A stretch of 6,095 bases of DNA from Lawsonibacter sp. (GTDB lineage: Bacteria > Bacillota > Clostridia > Oscillospirales > Oscillospiraceae): positions 1 to 6,095 of the forward strand of contig JAAWCR010000065.1 of NCBI GenBank assembly GCA_022793355.1, read 5' to 3'. Below the pieces are notes generated by a model. It did not search any database and had not been told where the DNA came from. It saw only the letters and a program-made list of their open reading frames with translations. How positions within the stretch are numbered: the first letter of the stretch is position 1; each line of letters opens with the position of its first letter. Positions 1 through 4,460 of this stretch are shown here, in pieces. A program made the translations under genes and the position numbers.

Positions 1-33
1 GGGAAAAATACAAGGCCCAATCCCAGTTTTCCC

Positions 34-132
34 AAAACGACAATCAGCCCCGGCCGTTGGCCGGGGCTGATTGCCTGTGTGTGTTGTAAAAGGAGAGGGA
101 GAAATGGGAGATACATGGTGTAGCTTGGCTAC
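34..132 (-). ncRNA. Candidate small RNA, copy 1 (about 99 nt)
   Basis: Predicted from a TATGAT -10 box at 139-144 (minus strand), which puts the start near 132, and a terminator hairpin ending near 34. The predicted RNA opens with a perfect 5-bp stem, GUAGC-CAA-GCUAC (120-132). It continues with a C/U-rich single-stranded stretch containing CUCUCCUUUU (complement of about 88-97), then ACAACACACACAGGC, then a 14-bp terminator stem. A 5' hairpin, an anti-Shine-Dalgarno tract and an intrinsic terminator is the usual build of Gram-positive trans-acting sRNAs such as the streptococcal csRNAs. No known Rfam family is recognised. Transcription itself is inferred. Confidence 0.42.
42..72 (-). terminator. 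Intrinsic terminator hairpin, ncRNA copy 1
   Basis: Positions 42-55 and 59-72 form a perfect 14-bp stem with a 3-nt loop. On the minus strand it is followed by GTCGTTTT (41-34), a short and interrupted U-tract. The stem is very GC-rich at its tip. The U-tract is better on the minus than on the plus strand, so the hairpin is assigned to minus-strand transcripts. It would also end read-through from the AbgT-family gene. Confidence 0.6.
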
Positions 133-138
133 GGTGTT

Positions 139-192
139 ATCATAAGATATAAATACGGCGATTTCGTGACCTTCCCGTGAACTTTTTGTAAA
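139..192 (-). promoter_or_regulatory. Promoter of ncRNA copy 1 with three 11-bp-phased half-sites
   Basis: On the minus strand the half-sites are TTTACA (192-187), TTCACG (181-176) and GTCACG (170-165), each separated by 5 bp. TATGAT (144-139) follows 20 bp after the last one. There is no good -35 hexamer at 17 bp, as expected for a promoter that needs an activator. Direct repeats with an 11-bp period are the usual target of OmpR/PhoB-family response regulators. The match to the promoter of the response regulator at 3636-3652 is 11 of 12 bases over two half-sites. Confidence 0.45.
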
Positions 193-215
193 CTTCCGTG
201 TTTCAAGGTTTCCAT

Positions 216-309
216 ACGACAAACCGCCCCGACCAATGGCCGGGGCGGCTCGCCTGTGTGTTGTAAAGGAGAGAGAAAGGAGATACATTTATTTCATTCA
301 CTTGGCTAC
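216..309 (-). ncRNA. Candidate small RNA, copy 2 (about 94 nt)
   Basis: This is the second copy of the unit, with a -10 box at 316-321, a predicted start near 309 and a terminator ending near 216. It carries two CUCCUUU anti-Shine-Dalgarno motifs (complements of 265-271 and 276-282). Nine contiguous bases (complement of 266-274) match the ribosome binding site of the AbgT-family gene. The 5' stem of copy 1 is not kept here. The terminator pair that would be A-C in a plus-strand RNA is G-U in a minus-strand RNA, which favours minus-strand transcription. The RNA could also arise as the processed 3' end of the upstream transporter mRNA. Confidence 0.42.
224..248 (-). terminator. Intrinsic terminator hairpin, ncRNA copy 2
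   Basis: Positions 224-234 and 238-248 form an 11-bp stem with a 3-nt loop. One position is a G-U wobble in minus-strand RNA but an A-C mismatch in plus-strand RNA. The tail on the minus strand is TTTGTCGT (223-216), and TTGTCGT is shared with copy 1. This is the first strong hairpin downstream of the AbgT-family gene, so it probably also ends that mRNA. Confidence 0.55.
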
Positions 310-315
310 GATACC

Positions 316-369
316 ATCATAAGCTATGAATACGGCTAAATCATGACCTTCAAATGAATTTTTTGTGAA
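316..369 (-). promoter_or_regulatory. Promoter of ncRNA copy 2 with three 11-bp-phased half-sites
   Basis: On the minus strand the half-sites are TTCACA (369-364), TTCATT (358-353) and GTCATG (347-342), each separated by 5 bp, with TATGAT at 321-316. The -10 box and the 11-bp spacing are kept from copy 1 although about one base in five has changed. The second half-site is weaker than in copy 1, so regulation of the two copies may differ in strength. Confidence 0.42.
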
Positions 370-430
370 CATTCGCCGTTATGCGGTCTCTTTTCTCTCT
401 CTCTTCGGCTCCAGTCCAGGCGTCCGTCCG

Positions 431-2017
431 CTAGACGGCGGGGTAGAACAGGCCGGTGTCAACGCCGATGGGCGGGAACCCGAACTTTTGGGCCGCGAAC
501 AGCCAGACAATGAGCAGGATGGTCCAGAAAATCAGGAATGCGATGGAGTAGGGCAGCATGGTGGCGGTGATGGTGCCGATGCCGGCCTTCCTGTCATAGC
601 GCTGGGCAAAGACCACGATGACGGCAAAGTAGGTCATCAACGGGGTGATGACGTTGGTGCAGGAATCGCCGATGCGGTAGGCCAGCTGGGACAGCTCCGG
701 GCTGAAGTTCAGCAGCATAAACATGGGGACAAACACCGGGGCCAAAATGTTCCACTTGGCGGAGGCGGAGCCCATAAACAGGTTCATGAAGGCAGAGAAG
801 AGCACAAAGATAACCATCAGCGGAATGAGGCCGATGTTGATGGACTCCAGGAAGTTGGCGCCGTTCAGGGCAATGATGGTGCCCAGCTTGGTGTATTCAA
901 AGTACTTGATAAACTGGGCGGAGACAAAGGCCAGGGCCAGGAAGGAGCCCATGGTGGACATGGACTTGGACATGGCGTTGCACACCTCCCGATGGTCCTT
1001 GAAGGTGCCCACGGTTTTGCCAAAAGCCACGGCGGGCAGGAAGAACAGCAGGGCGATGAGGAGCACGATGCCCTCAATCAGGGGGGAGGCGGGGCGGCCC
1101 AGCAGCTTGCCGTCCACATTGCGGAAGAAGGAGTTGGCGGGAATGCAGCAGGCGATTATCACAACCACAAAGATAAGGGCCGTTATACCCGCCCGGCGCA
1201 GTCCCCTGCGCTCATCCTCGGTGATAATGGTGAGCGAGGCGTCCTCCTCCCCCAGCAGCTCTCCGTTGAAGGATTCCAGACGGGGCTCCACAATTTTGTC
1301 GGTGACAAAGGTGCCCACGGCAGTAATGAGAAAGGTGGAAACAAACATGAAGTAGAAGTTGCCCATTACGGCCACCTCGTAGCTGGAGTCCACGATGGAC
1401 ACAGCGGTCTGCGTGATACCGGCCAGCAGAGGATCGGTGGTGCCCACCAGCAGATTGGCGGAGAAGCCGCCGGACACGCCGGCGAAGGCGGCGGCCAGAC
1501 CGGCCATAGGATGGCGGCCATAAGCCCGGAATACCATTGCCCCCAGGGGGATCAGCACTACATAGCCTGCGTCGGAGGCGATGTTGGACATAACGCCCAG
1601 GAACACCACCACGGGGGTGATCAGGGATTTGGGGGTGGCCTTTACAGTCTGCTTCAGCAGAGCGTTGATCATGCCGGACTGCTCCGCCACACCCACGCCC
1701 AGCATGGCTACCAGTACCATGCCCAGAGGAGCGTAGGAGGTGAAATTGCTCACCGCATGGGAAAAGATATAGGCCATGCCGTCCTTGGTCAGCAGGCTGA
1801 CGGCGGTAACGGTGGTCTCCTTCATCTCCCCGTTGGAAATCAGATTTCCGGTGGCGGACACGCCCAGCGCGGCGCAGATAGCGGAGACGGCGATGATGAA
1901 CAGACAGAAGATCGCGAACAGGGCAATAGGGTGGGGCAGCTTGTTGCCCACAGCCTCAATGCCGTTGAGCCAGCGGTTGTAGGCGCTGACCTTTTTGGGC
2001 GCTTCATGGTTTGACAT
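431..2017 (-). CDS. AbgT-family transporter (p-aminobenzoyl-glutamate transporter family)
   Basis: A 528-residue polytopic inner-membrane protein, close to the family's usual length of about 510-530. The N-terminal VGNKLPHP (23-30), the VSGGFSANLLVGTTDPLL segment (181-198) and GSASAKW (416-422) are family hallmarks. The residues I recall as important in MtrF (Asp193, Ser417, Trp420, Pro438, Arg446, Asp449, Pro457) all appear here with a constant offset of two: D195, S419, W422, P440, R448, D451, P459. Known members either import p-aminobenzoyl-glutamate for folate synthesis (E. coli AbgT) or export antimetabolites such as sulfonamides (YdaH, MtrF). The sequence cannot decide between these roles. 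No abgA/abgB peptidase gene is next to it, so I give no symbol. The start ATG has AAGGAGAG (2031-2024) six bases upstream. The gene is transcribed away from its neighbours, and the next strong hairpin downstream is at 224-248. Confidence 0.93.
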   Translation of the reverse strand: MSNHEAPKKVSAYNRWLNGIEAVGNKLPHPIALFAIFCLFIIAVSAICAALGVSATGNLISNGEMKETTVTAVSLLTKDGMAYIFSHAVSNFTSYAPLGMVLVAMLGVGVAEQSGMINALLKQTVKATPKSLITPVVVFLGVMSNIASDAGYVVLIPLGAMVFRAYGRHPMAGLAAAFAGVSGGFSANLLVGTTDPLLAGITQTAVSIVDSSYEVAVMGNFYFMFVSTFLITAVGTFVTDKIVEPRLESFNGELLGEEDASLTIITEDERRGLRRAGITALIFVVVIIACCIPANSFFRNVDGKLLGRPASPLIEGIVLLIALLFFLPAVAFGKTVGTFKDHREVCNAMSKSMSTMGSFLALAFVSAQFIKYFEYTKLGTIIALNGANFLESINIGLIPLMVIFVLFSAFMNLFMGSASAKWNILAPVFVPMFMLLNFSPELSQLAYRIGDSCTNVITPLMTYFAVIVVFAQRYDRKAGIGTITATMLPYSIAFLIFWTILLIVWLFAAQKFGFPPIGVDTGLFYPAV

Positions 2018-2023
2018 GGGTTT

Positions 2024-2031
2024 CTCTCCTT
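2024..2031 (-). promoter_or_regulatory. Ribosome binding site of the AbgT-family gene
   Basis: AAGGAGAG on the minus strand, six bases before the ATG. It fixes the start codon. It is also complementary over nine bases (AAGGAGAGA) to candidate small RNA copy 2 and over eight bases to copy 1. Confidence 0.85.
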
Positions 2032-2053
2032 ATCAGCGTTCTAAAAATGTGTT

Positions 2054-2142
2054 GTCCTCACGTTTCCCTATGGTGCACAGGTTGGCGCAAAAAATCCTCC
2101 CCTCTCCCCCGCTTCCCCTGCGGGTTCTCCGCCTGTGAGGAC
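2054..2142 (-). other. Structured 5' leader of the AbgT-family mRNA
   Basis: GTCCTCAC (2054-2061) and GTGAGGAC (2135-2142) are perfect 8-bp inverted arms enclosing most of the leader. Inside lie a CCCGC/GCGGG hairpin (about 2109-2125) and a purine-rich G/A tract. I compared this by eye with what I remember of the THF and guanidine riboswitches and saw no match. There is no T-tract after the inner hairpin, so attenuation by termination is not evident. The arms could also be two binding sites for a regulator. Confidence 0.3.
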
Positions 2143-2153
2143 TTGACATGTCC

Positions 2154-2182
2154 ATTGTAGCATGAATCGGGAAGAATCGCAA
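2154..2182 (-). promoter_or_regulatory. Sigma-A promoter of the AbgT-family gene
   Basis: On the minus strand TTGCGA (2182-2177) and TACAAT (2159-2154) are 17 bp apart. TGC directly before the -10 box makes it an extended -10 (TGCTACAAT). The predicted start is near 2147, giving a leader of about 130 nt. Confidence 0.6.
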
Positions 2183-2352
2183 GCAAAATGACGGAGAATG
2201 CTTTTCTTTGCCCCGCTTTGTTCGTCTTTTTCAATAAATTCTTCTGCGGCTCAATTTGTCCGCATTTTGAGGACACTTGATTTTATTCTGAATACGGCTG
2301 CGTTTTTTTGCAGGAATCCATTCATTTTCCTTGCCTATATCCGGATTCCATC
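2183..2352. other. AT-rich spacer between divergent promoters
   Basis: No credible gene is seen. The stretch contains TGAGGACA (2268-2275), a third copy of the motif found in the AbgT-gene leader. It also contains a 7-bp inverted repeat, GGAATCC (2313-2319) with GGATTCC (2343-2349), just before the -35 box of the metal-exporter promoter. Both are short enough to be chance, but their position suits operator sites. Confidence 0.3.
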
Positions 2353-2381
2353 TTGACAAATGACAGCTTCCATGAGATAAT
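2353..2381 (+). promoter_or_regulatory. Sigma-A promoter of the cation diffusion facilitator gene
   Basis: TTGACA (2353-2358), a 17-bp spacer and GATAAT (2376-2381) give a near-consensus promoter. The predicted start is near 2388, about 72 nt before the chosen start codon. Confidence 0.72.
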
Positions 2382-2389
2382 GTTAGGAT

Positions 2390-2405
2390 TAAAATACCAA
2401 TTTTA
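2390..2405. promoter_or_regulatory. Candidate operator: AT-rich palindrome at the transcription start
   Basis: TAAAAT-ACCA-ATTTTA is a perfect inverted repeat with 6-bp arms and a 4-bp centre. It lies directly over the predicted start of the exporter transcript, where a bound repressor would block the polymerase. AT-rich palindromes of this kind are used by metal-sensing DtxR/MntR-type repressors. That link is an inference from position and from the product of the gene. Confidence 0.3.
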
Positions 2406-2443
2406 GAGGTTGCACGAACCTTTTTCAACCAGTTTAATGCTGT

Positions 2444-2449
2444 GAGGTG
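2444..2449 (+). promoter_or_regulatory. Ribosome binding site that decides the exporter start
   Basis: GAGGTG matches six contiguous bases of the 16S anti-Shine-Dalgarno sequence and lies 10 bases before GTG 2460. The spacing is slightly long. The response regulator gene uses the same GAGGTG with a 7-base spacer. Confidence 0.5.
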
Positions 2450-2459
2450 TTTTCTTTTC

Positions 2460-3635
2460 GTGAACTTTTTCCTGCGATTTTGTATCCAAAGCGAGGATAT
2501 TCAGTCCCCTGAGACCCGCCGGAGGTGCGGTGTACTCTCCGGCGGGGTGGGCATCGCCCTCAATTTGCTGCTCTTCCTAGGCAAGCTGCTAGCGGGACTC
2601 CTCACCGCCTCCATCGCTGTCACCGCCGACGCCTTCAACAATTTGTCCGACGCGGCCTCCTCCGTTGTCACCCTCATCGGCTTCCGCCTGGCCGGCCGGG
2701 AGGCCGACGAGGAACACCCCTTCGGCCACGGCCGGATAGAATATTTGGCGGGGCTGGCGGTGTCCGCACTCATCCTGCTGGTGGGGGTGGAACTGGCGAA
2801 ATCCTCCCTGATAAAGATATTCCGCCCGGAGCCGGTGGACTTCTCCGTCCTGTCGGCGGTGATTCTGGCCGTCTCCGTGGGAGTAAAGCTGTGGATGTTC
2901 TGGTTTAACCGGGGGCTGTCCCGGGCCATCCAGTCCGCCGCCCTGTCCGCCACCGCCGCCGACTCTTTGTCCGACGCAGTGGCTACCACCACGTTGCTGC
3001 TGGGCCTGCTGGCGGGACACTTCCTGAATCTGCCCCTGGACGGCTGGCTGGGGCTGGCGGTGGCCCTGTTCATCCTGCGCGCGGGCTGGGGGGCGGCCAA
3101 GGATACCATCGACCCACTACTGGGCCGCCCCATGGACCCGGAACTGGCCGCCGACATTGACCGCATCGTTCTGAGCCACAACTACATTCTGGGCATTCAC
3201 GACCTGGTATATCACGACTACGGCCCCGGCCGGGCCATGATGTCCTTCCACGCCGAGGTGCCCGCCGGCGCGGACCTTCTGGAGGTCCACGACGTAATCG
3301 ACCATATTGAGCGGGAGCTGAAAGCCAAACACCATATCGAAACCTCCATTCATATGGACCCAGTGGTGCGGGACAAGCGCACCGAGGCCCTGCGCCAACA
3401 GGTGAAGGAAATCGCCCAGGGTATCGGCCCCGTTCTCACTATCCACGACTTCCGCATCACCGCCGGCCCGATCCACACCAATCTGCTCTTCGACGTGGTG
3501 GTGCCTTACGGCTTTCCTCTGTCCGACGGGCAGGTGCGCTCCGCCCTCACCGAGGGCATCAAGAAGCTCTCCGACCGTTATTTCCCCGTTATCCAGGTAG
3601 ACCACTCCTATGTGGCGGAGCAAAAATCGCCGTAA
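2460..3635 (+). CDS. Cation diffusion facilitator, MntE-like (probable Mn2+ exporter)
   Basis: A 391-residue membrane antiporter that moves a divalent metal out of the cytoplasm. Six membrane helices span roughly residues 27-210. The metal site reads N60-x3-D64 in helix 2 and D168-x3-D172 in helix 5. As I recall, this N-D-D-D set is found in streptococcal MntE, whereas zinc exporters have His/Asp at these positions. HPFGHGRIEYL (86-96) is the conserved cytosolic loop. The C-terminal part holds two ferredoxin-like CDF domains in tandem (about 243-303 and 322-386), each opening with I-H-D. I chose GTG at 2460 because GAGGTG (2444-2449) precedes it and the N-terminus then resembles relatives. 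GTG at 2442, which adds six residues, has no ribosome binding site. Manganese specificity is inferred. No terminator is seen before the next operon. Confidence 0.9.
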   Translation: MNFFLRFCIQSEDIQSPETRRRCGVLSGGVGIALNLLLFLGKLLAGLLTASIAVTADAFNNLSDAASSVVTLIGFRLAGREADEEHPFGHGRIEYLAGLAVSALILLVGVELAKSSLIKIFRPEPVDFSVLSAVILAVSVGVKLWMFWFNRGLSRAIQSAALSATAADSLSDAVATTTLLLGLLAGHFLNLPLDGWLGLAVALFILRAGWGAAKDTIDPLLGRPMDPELAADIDRIVLSHNYILGIHDLVYHDYGPGRAMMSFHAEVPAGADLLEVHDVIDHIERELKAKHHIETSIHMDPVVRDKRTEALRQQVKEIAQGIGPVLTIHDFRITAGPIHTNLLFDVVVPYGFPLSDGQVRSALTEGIKKLSDRYFPVIQVDHSYVAEQKSP

Positions 3636-3677
3636 TTTACAGATTATTCACCTAAGCGCTCCCATTTGCGCTATAAT
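3636..3677 (+). promoter_or_regulatory. Promoter of the two-component operon with two phased half-sites
   Basis: TTTACA (3636-3641) starts at the base after the exporter's stop codon and is followed after 5 bp by TTCACC (3647-3652). A perfect TATAAT (3672-3677) comes 19 bp later. There is no normal -35 box. GCGCT occurs twice in the spacer (3656-3660 and 3668-3672). The half-sites match those of the twin units at 165-192 and 342-369 in sequence, 11-bp period and distance to the -10 box. This suggests autoregulation by the downstream response regulator. The predicted start is near 3684. Confidence 0.6.
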
Positions 3678-3690
3678 AGATGCAACAACT

Positions 3691-3747
3691 CTGTAGGGGC
3701 GGACATTGTCCGCCCGCCCCTTCCCAGGCATTTGGGGAGGGGGAAGG
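3691..3747 (+). repeat. GC-rich palindromic element in the response regulator leader
   Basis: GGGCGGAC (3697-3704) and GTCCGCCC (3708-3715) form a perfect 8-bp stem with a 3-nt loop. A second, looser pair is CCTTCCC (3719-3725) with GGGAAGG (3741-3747). Neither is followed by a T-tract, so they are not terminators. The string TGTAGGGGCGGACATTGTCC resembles short palindromic elements that I recall being scattered between genes in Oscillospiraceae. That it is a dispersed repeat cannot be shown from one copy. Confidence 0.45.
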
Positions 3748-3765
3748 AAAACGAGGTGCCGTTTT

Positions 3766-4458
3766 ATGTCGAAAAAGGTCCTGATTGTGGAGGACGACGC
3801 CAACATCGCCGAGCTGCTTCACCTCTATCTGGAGAAGGAGGGCTTTGAGACCCAGGTAGCCAAGGACGGCGGCAGAGGGGTGGAACTGTTCCGCTCCTTC
3901 CAGCCCGACCTGGTGCTGCTGGACATTATGCTGCCCATTATGGACGGCTGGTCCGTGCTCAAAAAAATCCGTGAGGGAGACAAAACCCCCGTCATCATGC
4001 TCACCGCCAAGGGTGAGACCGAGGACAAGGTATCCGGCCTGGAGCAGGGCGCGGACGACTACATCGTCAAGCCCTTTGAGATGAAGGAGGTACTGGCCCG
4101 CATCCACGCCGTACTGCGCCGCACCGGTGTGGAGGAGGAGACAGGGGAGAAAAAGCTGTCCTTCGACAAGCTGGTGATTAACCTGGACTCCTACGAGCTG
4201 CTGGTGGACGGCCAGCGGGTAGACACCCCGCCCAAAGAGTTGGAACTGTTGTTCCACTTAGCTTCCTCTCCCAACCGGGTTTTCACCCGGAACCAGCTGC
4301 TGGACGAGGTGTGGGGCTTCGACTATTTCGGCGACAGCCGCACGGTGGACGTCCACATCAAGCGCCTGCGGGAGAAGCTGGAGGACGTCAGCGACCAGTG
4401 GCGGCTGAAAACCGTCTGGGGCGTGGGCTATACATTTGAGCTGGGGACGGCGGGGTGA
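3766..4458 (+). CDS. OmpR/PhoB-family response regulator
   Basis: A 230-residue cytoplasmic transcription factor. The receiver domain (about 1-120) has the acidic pair D10/D11, phosphoacceptor D53 in LLDIMLP, T80, Y99 and K102 followed by P103-F104, so all catalytic positions are present. The winged-helix domain (about 130-228) shows the recognition-helix pattern DSRTVDVHIKRLREKL and the terminal WGVGYTFEL. The start ATG has GAGGTG (3753-3758) seven bases upstream. An in-frame extension to 3706 would be encoded by the palindromic leader and is rejected. The next gene starts at or just after its stop, so the two are translationally coupled. Proteins of this type bind direct repeats with an 11-bp period. 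Such repeats lie in its own promoter and in the twin units at the left end, which are its likely targets (inference). Confidence 0.95.
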   Translation: MSKKVLIVEDDANIAELLHLYLEKEGFETQVAKDGGRGVELFRSFQPDLVLLDIMLPIMDGWSVLKKIREGDKTPVIMLTAKGETEDKVSGLEQGADDYIVKPFEMKEVLARIHAVLRRTGVEEETGEKKLSFDKLVINLDSYELLVDGQRVDTPPKELELLFHLASSPNRVFTRNQLLDEVWGFDYFGDSRTVDVHIKRLREKLEDVSDQWRLKTVWGVGYTFELGTAG

Positions 4459-4460
4459 CC

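Larger units (their letters stand above)
42..370. repeat. Two diverged tandem copies of a non-coding unit, period about 178 bp
   Basis: Copy 1 runs from about 42 to 193 and copy 2 from about 221 to 370. Positions 124-193 and 301-370 align without gaps over 70 bp, and I count 55 identical positions (79%). The rest of each unit shares the order of elements: a GC-rich hairpin, then GCCTGTGTG, then TTGTAAA, then a purine-rich AAAGGAGAG tract (plus-strand reading). The middle part differs by a few inserted bases, which would break any shared reading frame. The copies therefore look like duplicated regulatory or RNA sequence, not duplicated coding sequence. This repeat fills most of the gene-free stretch 1-430. 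Confidence 0.85.

Noticed and set aside
104..145. A 13-codon ORF on the plus strand in repeat copy 1, after AAAGGAGAGGGAG
   Set aside because: The Shine-Dalgarno-like tract is good, but copy 2 has no ATG at this place and differs by a 5-base insertion, so no peptide is conserved.
127..155. Plus-strand promoter TTGGCT-17-TATAAA in copy 1, and TTGGCT-17-TATGAA in copy 2
   Set aside because: The match is moderate and conserved, but no gene or terminator follows in a sensible place on the plus strand, and hairpin tail and wobble evidence point to the minus strand.
365..2014. A 549-codon open frame on the plus strand opposite the AbgT-family gene
   Set aside because: It is antisense to a GC-rich membrane protein gene, is rich in Gly, His, Gln and Asp with no recognisable domain, and has no ribosome binding site. 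It starts inside the ncRNA promoter region. The minus-strand protein has clear family motifs.
2018..2147. THF or guanidine riboswitch in the AbgT-gene leader
   Set aside because: None of the conserved core sequences I remember for these classes is present. Only a general stem and a small internal hairpin can be seen.
2058..2276. A 72-codon minus-strand ORF before the AbgT-family gene, and the overlapping 65-codon ORF at 2231-2428
   Set aside because: They overlap the promoter and leader, their composition is not protein-like, and no ribosome binding site is seen.
2405..2425. Small hairpin AGGTT-GCACG-AACCT followed by TTTTC in the exporter leader
   Set aside because: The stem is short and AT-rich; it is too weak to call an attenuator.
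2459..2470. CGTGAACTTTTT, identical over 12 bases to 176-187 in repeat copy 1
   Set aside because: It contains only one half-site, lies at the start of a coding region and has no phased partner 11 bp away, so it is probably chance.
3706..3765. N-terminal extension of the response regulator
   Set aside because: It would be translated from the palindromic leader element, while ATG 3766 has a proper GAGGTG site and gives the standard MSKKVLIVEDD start.
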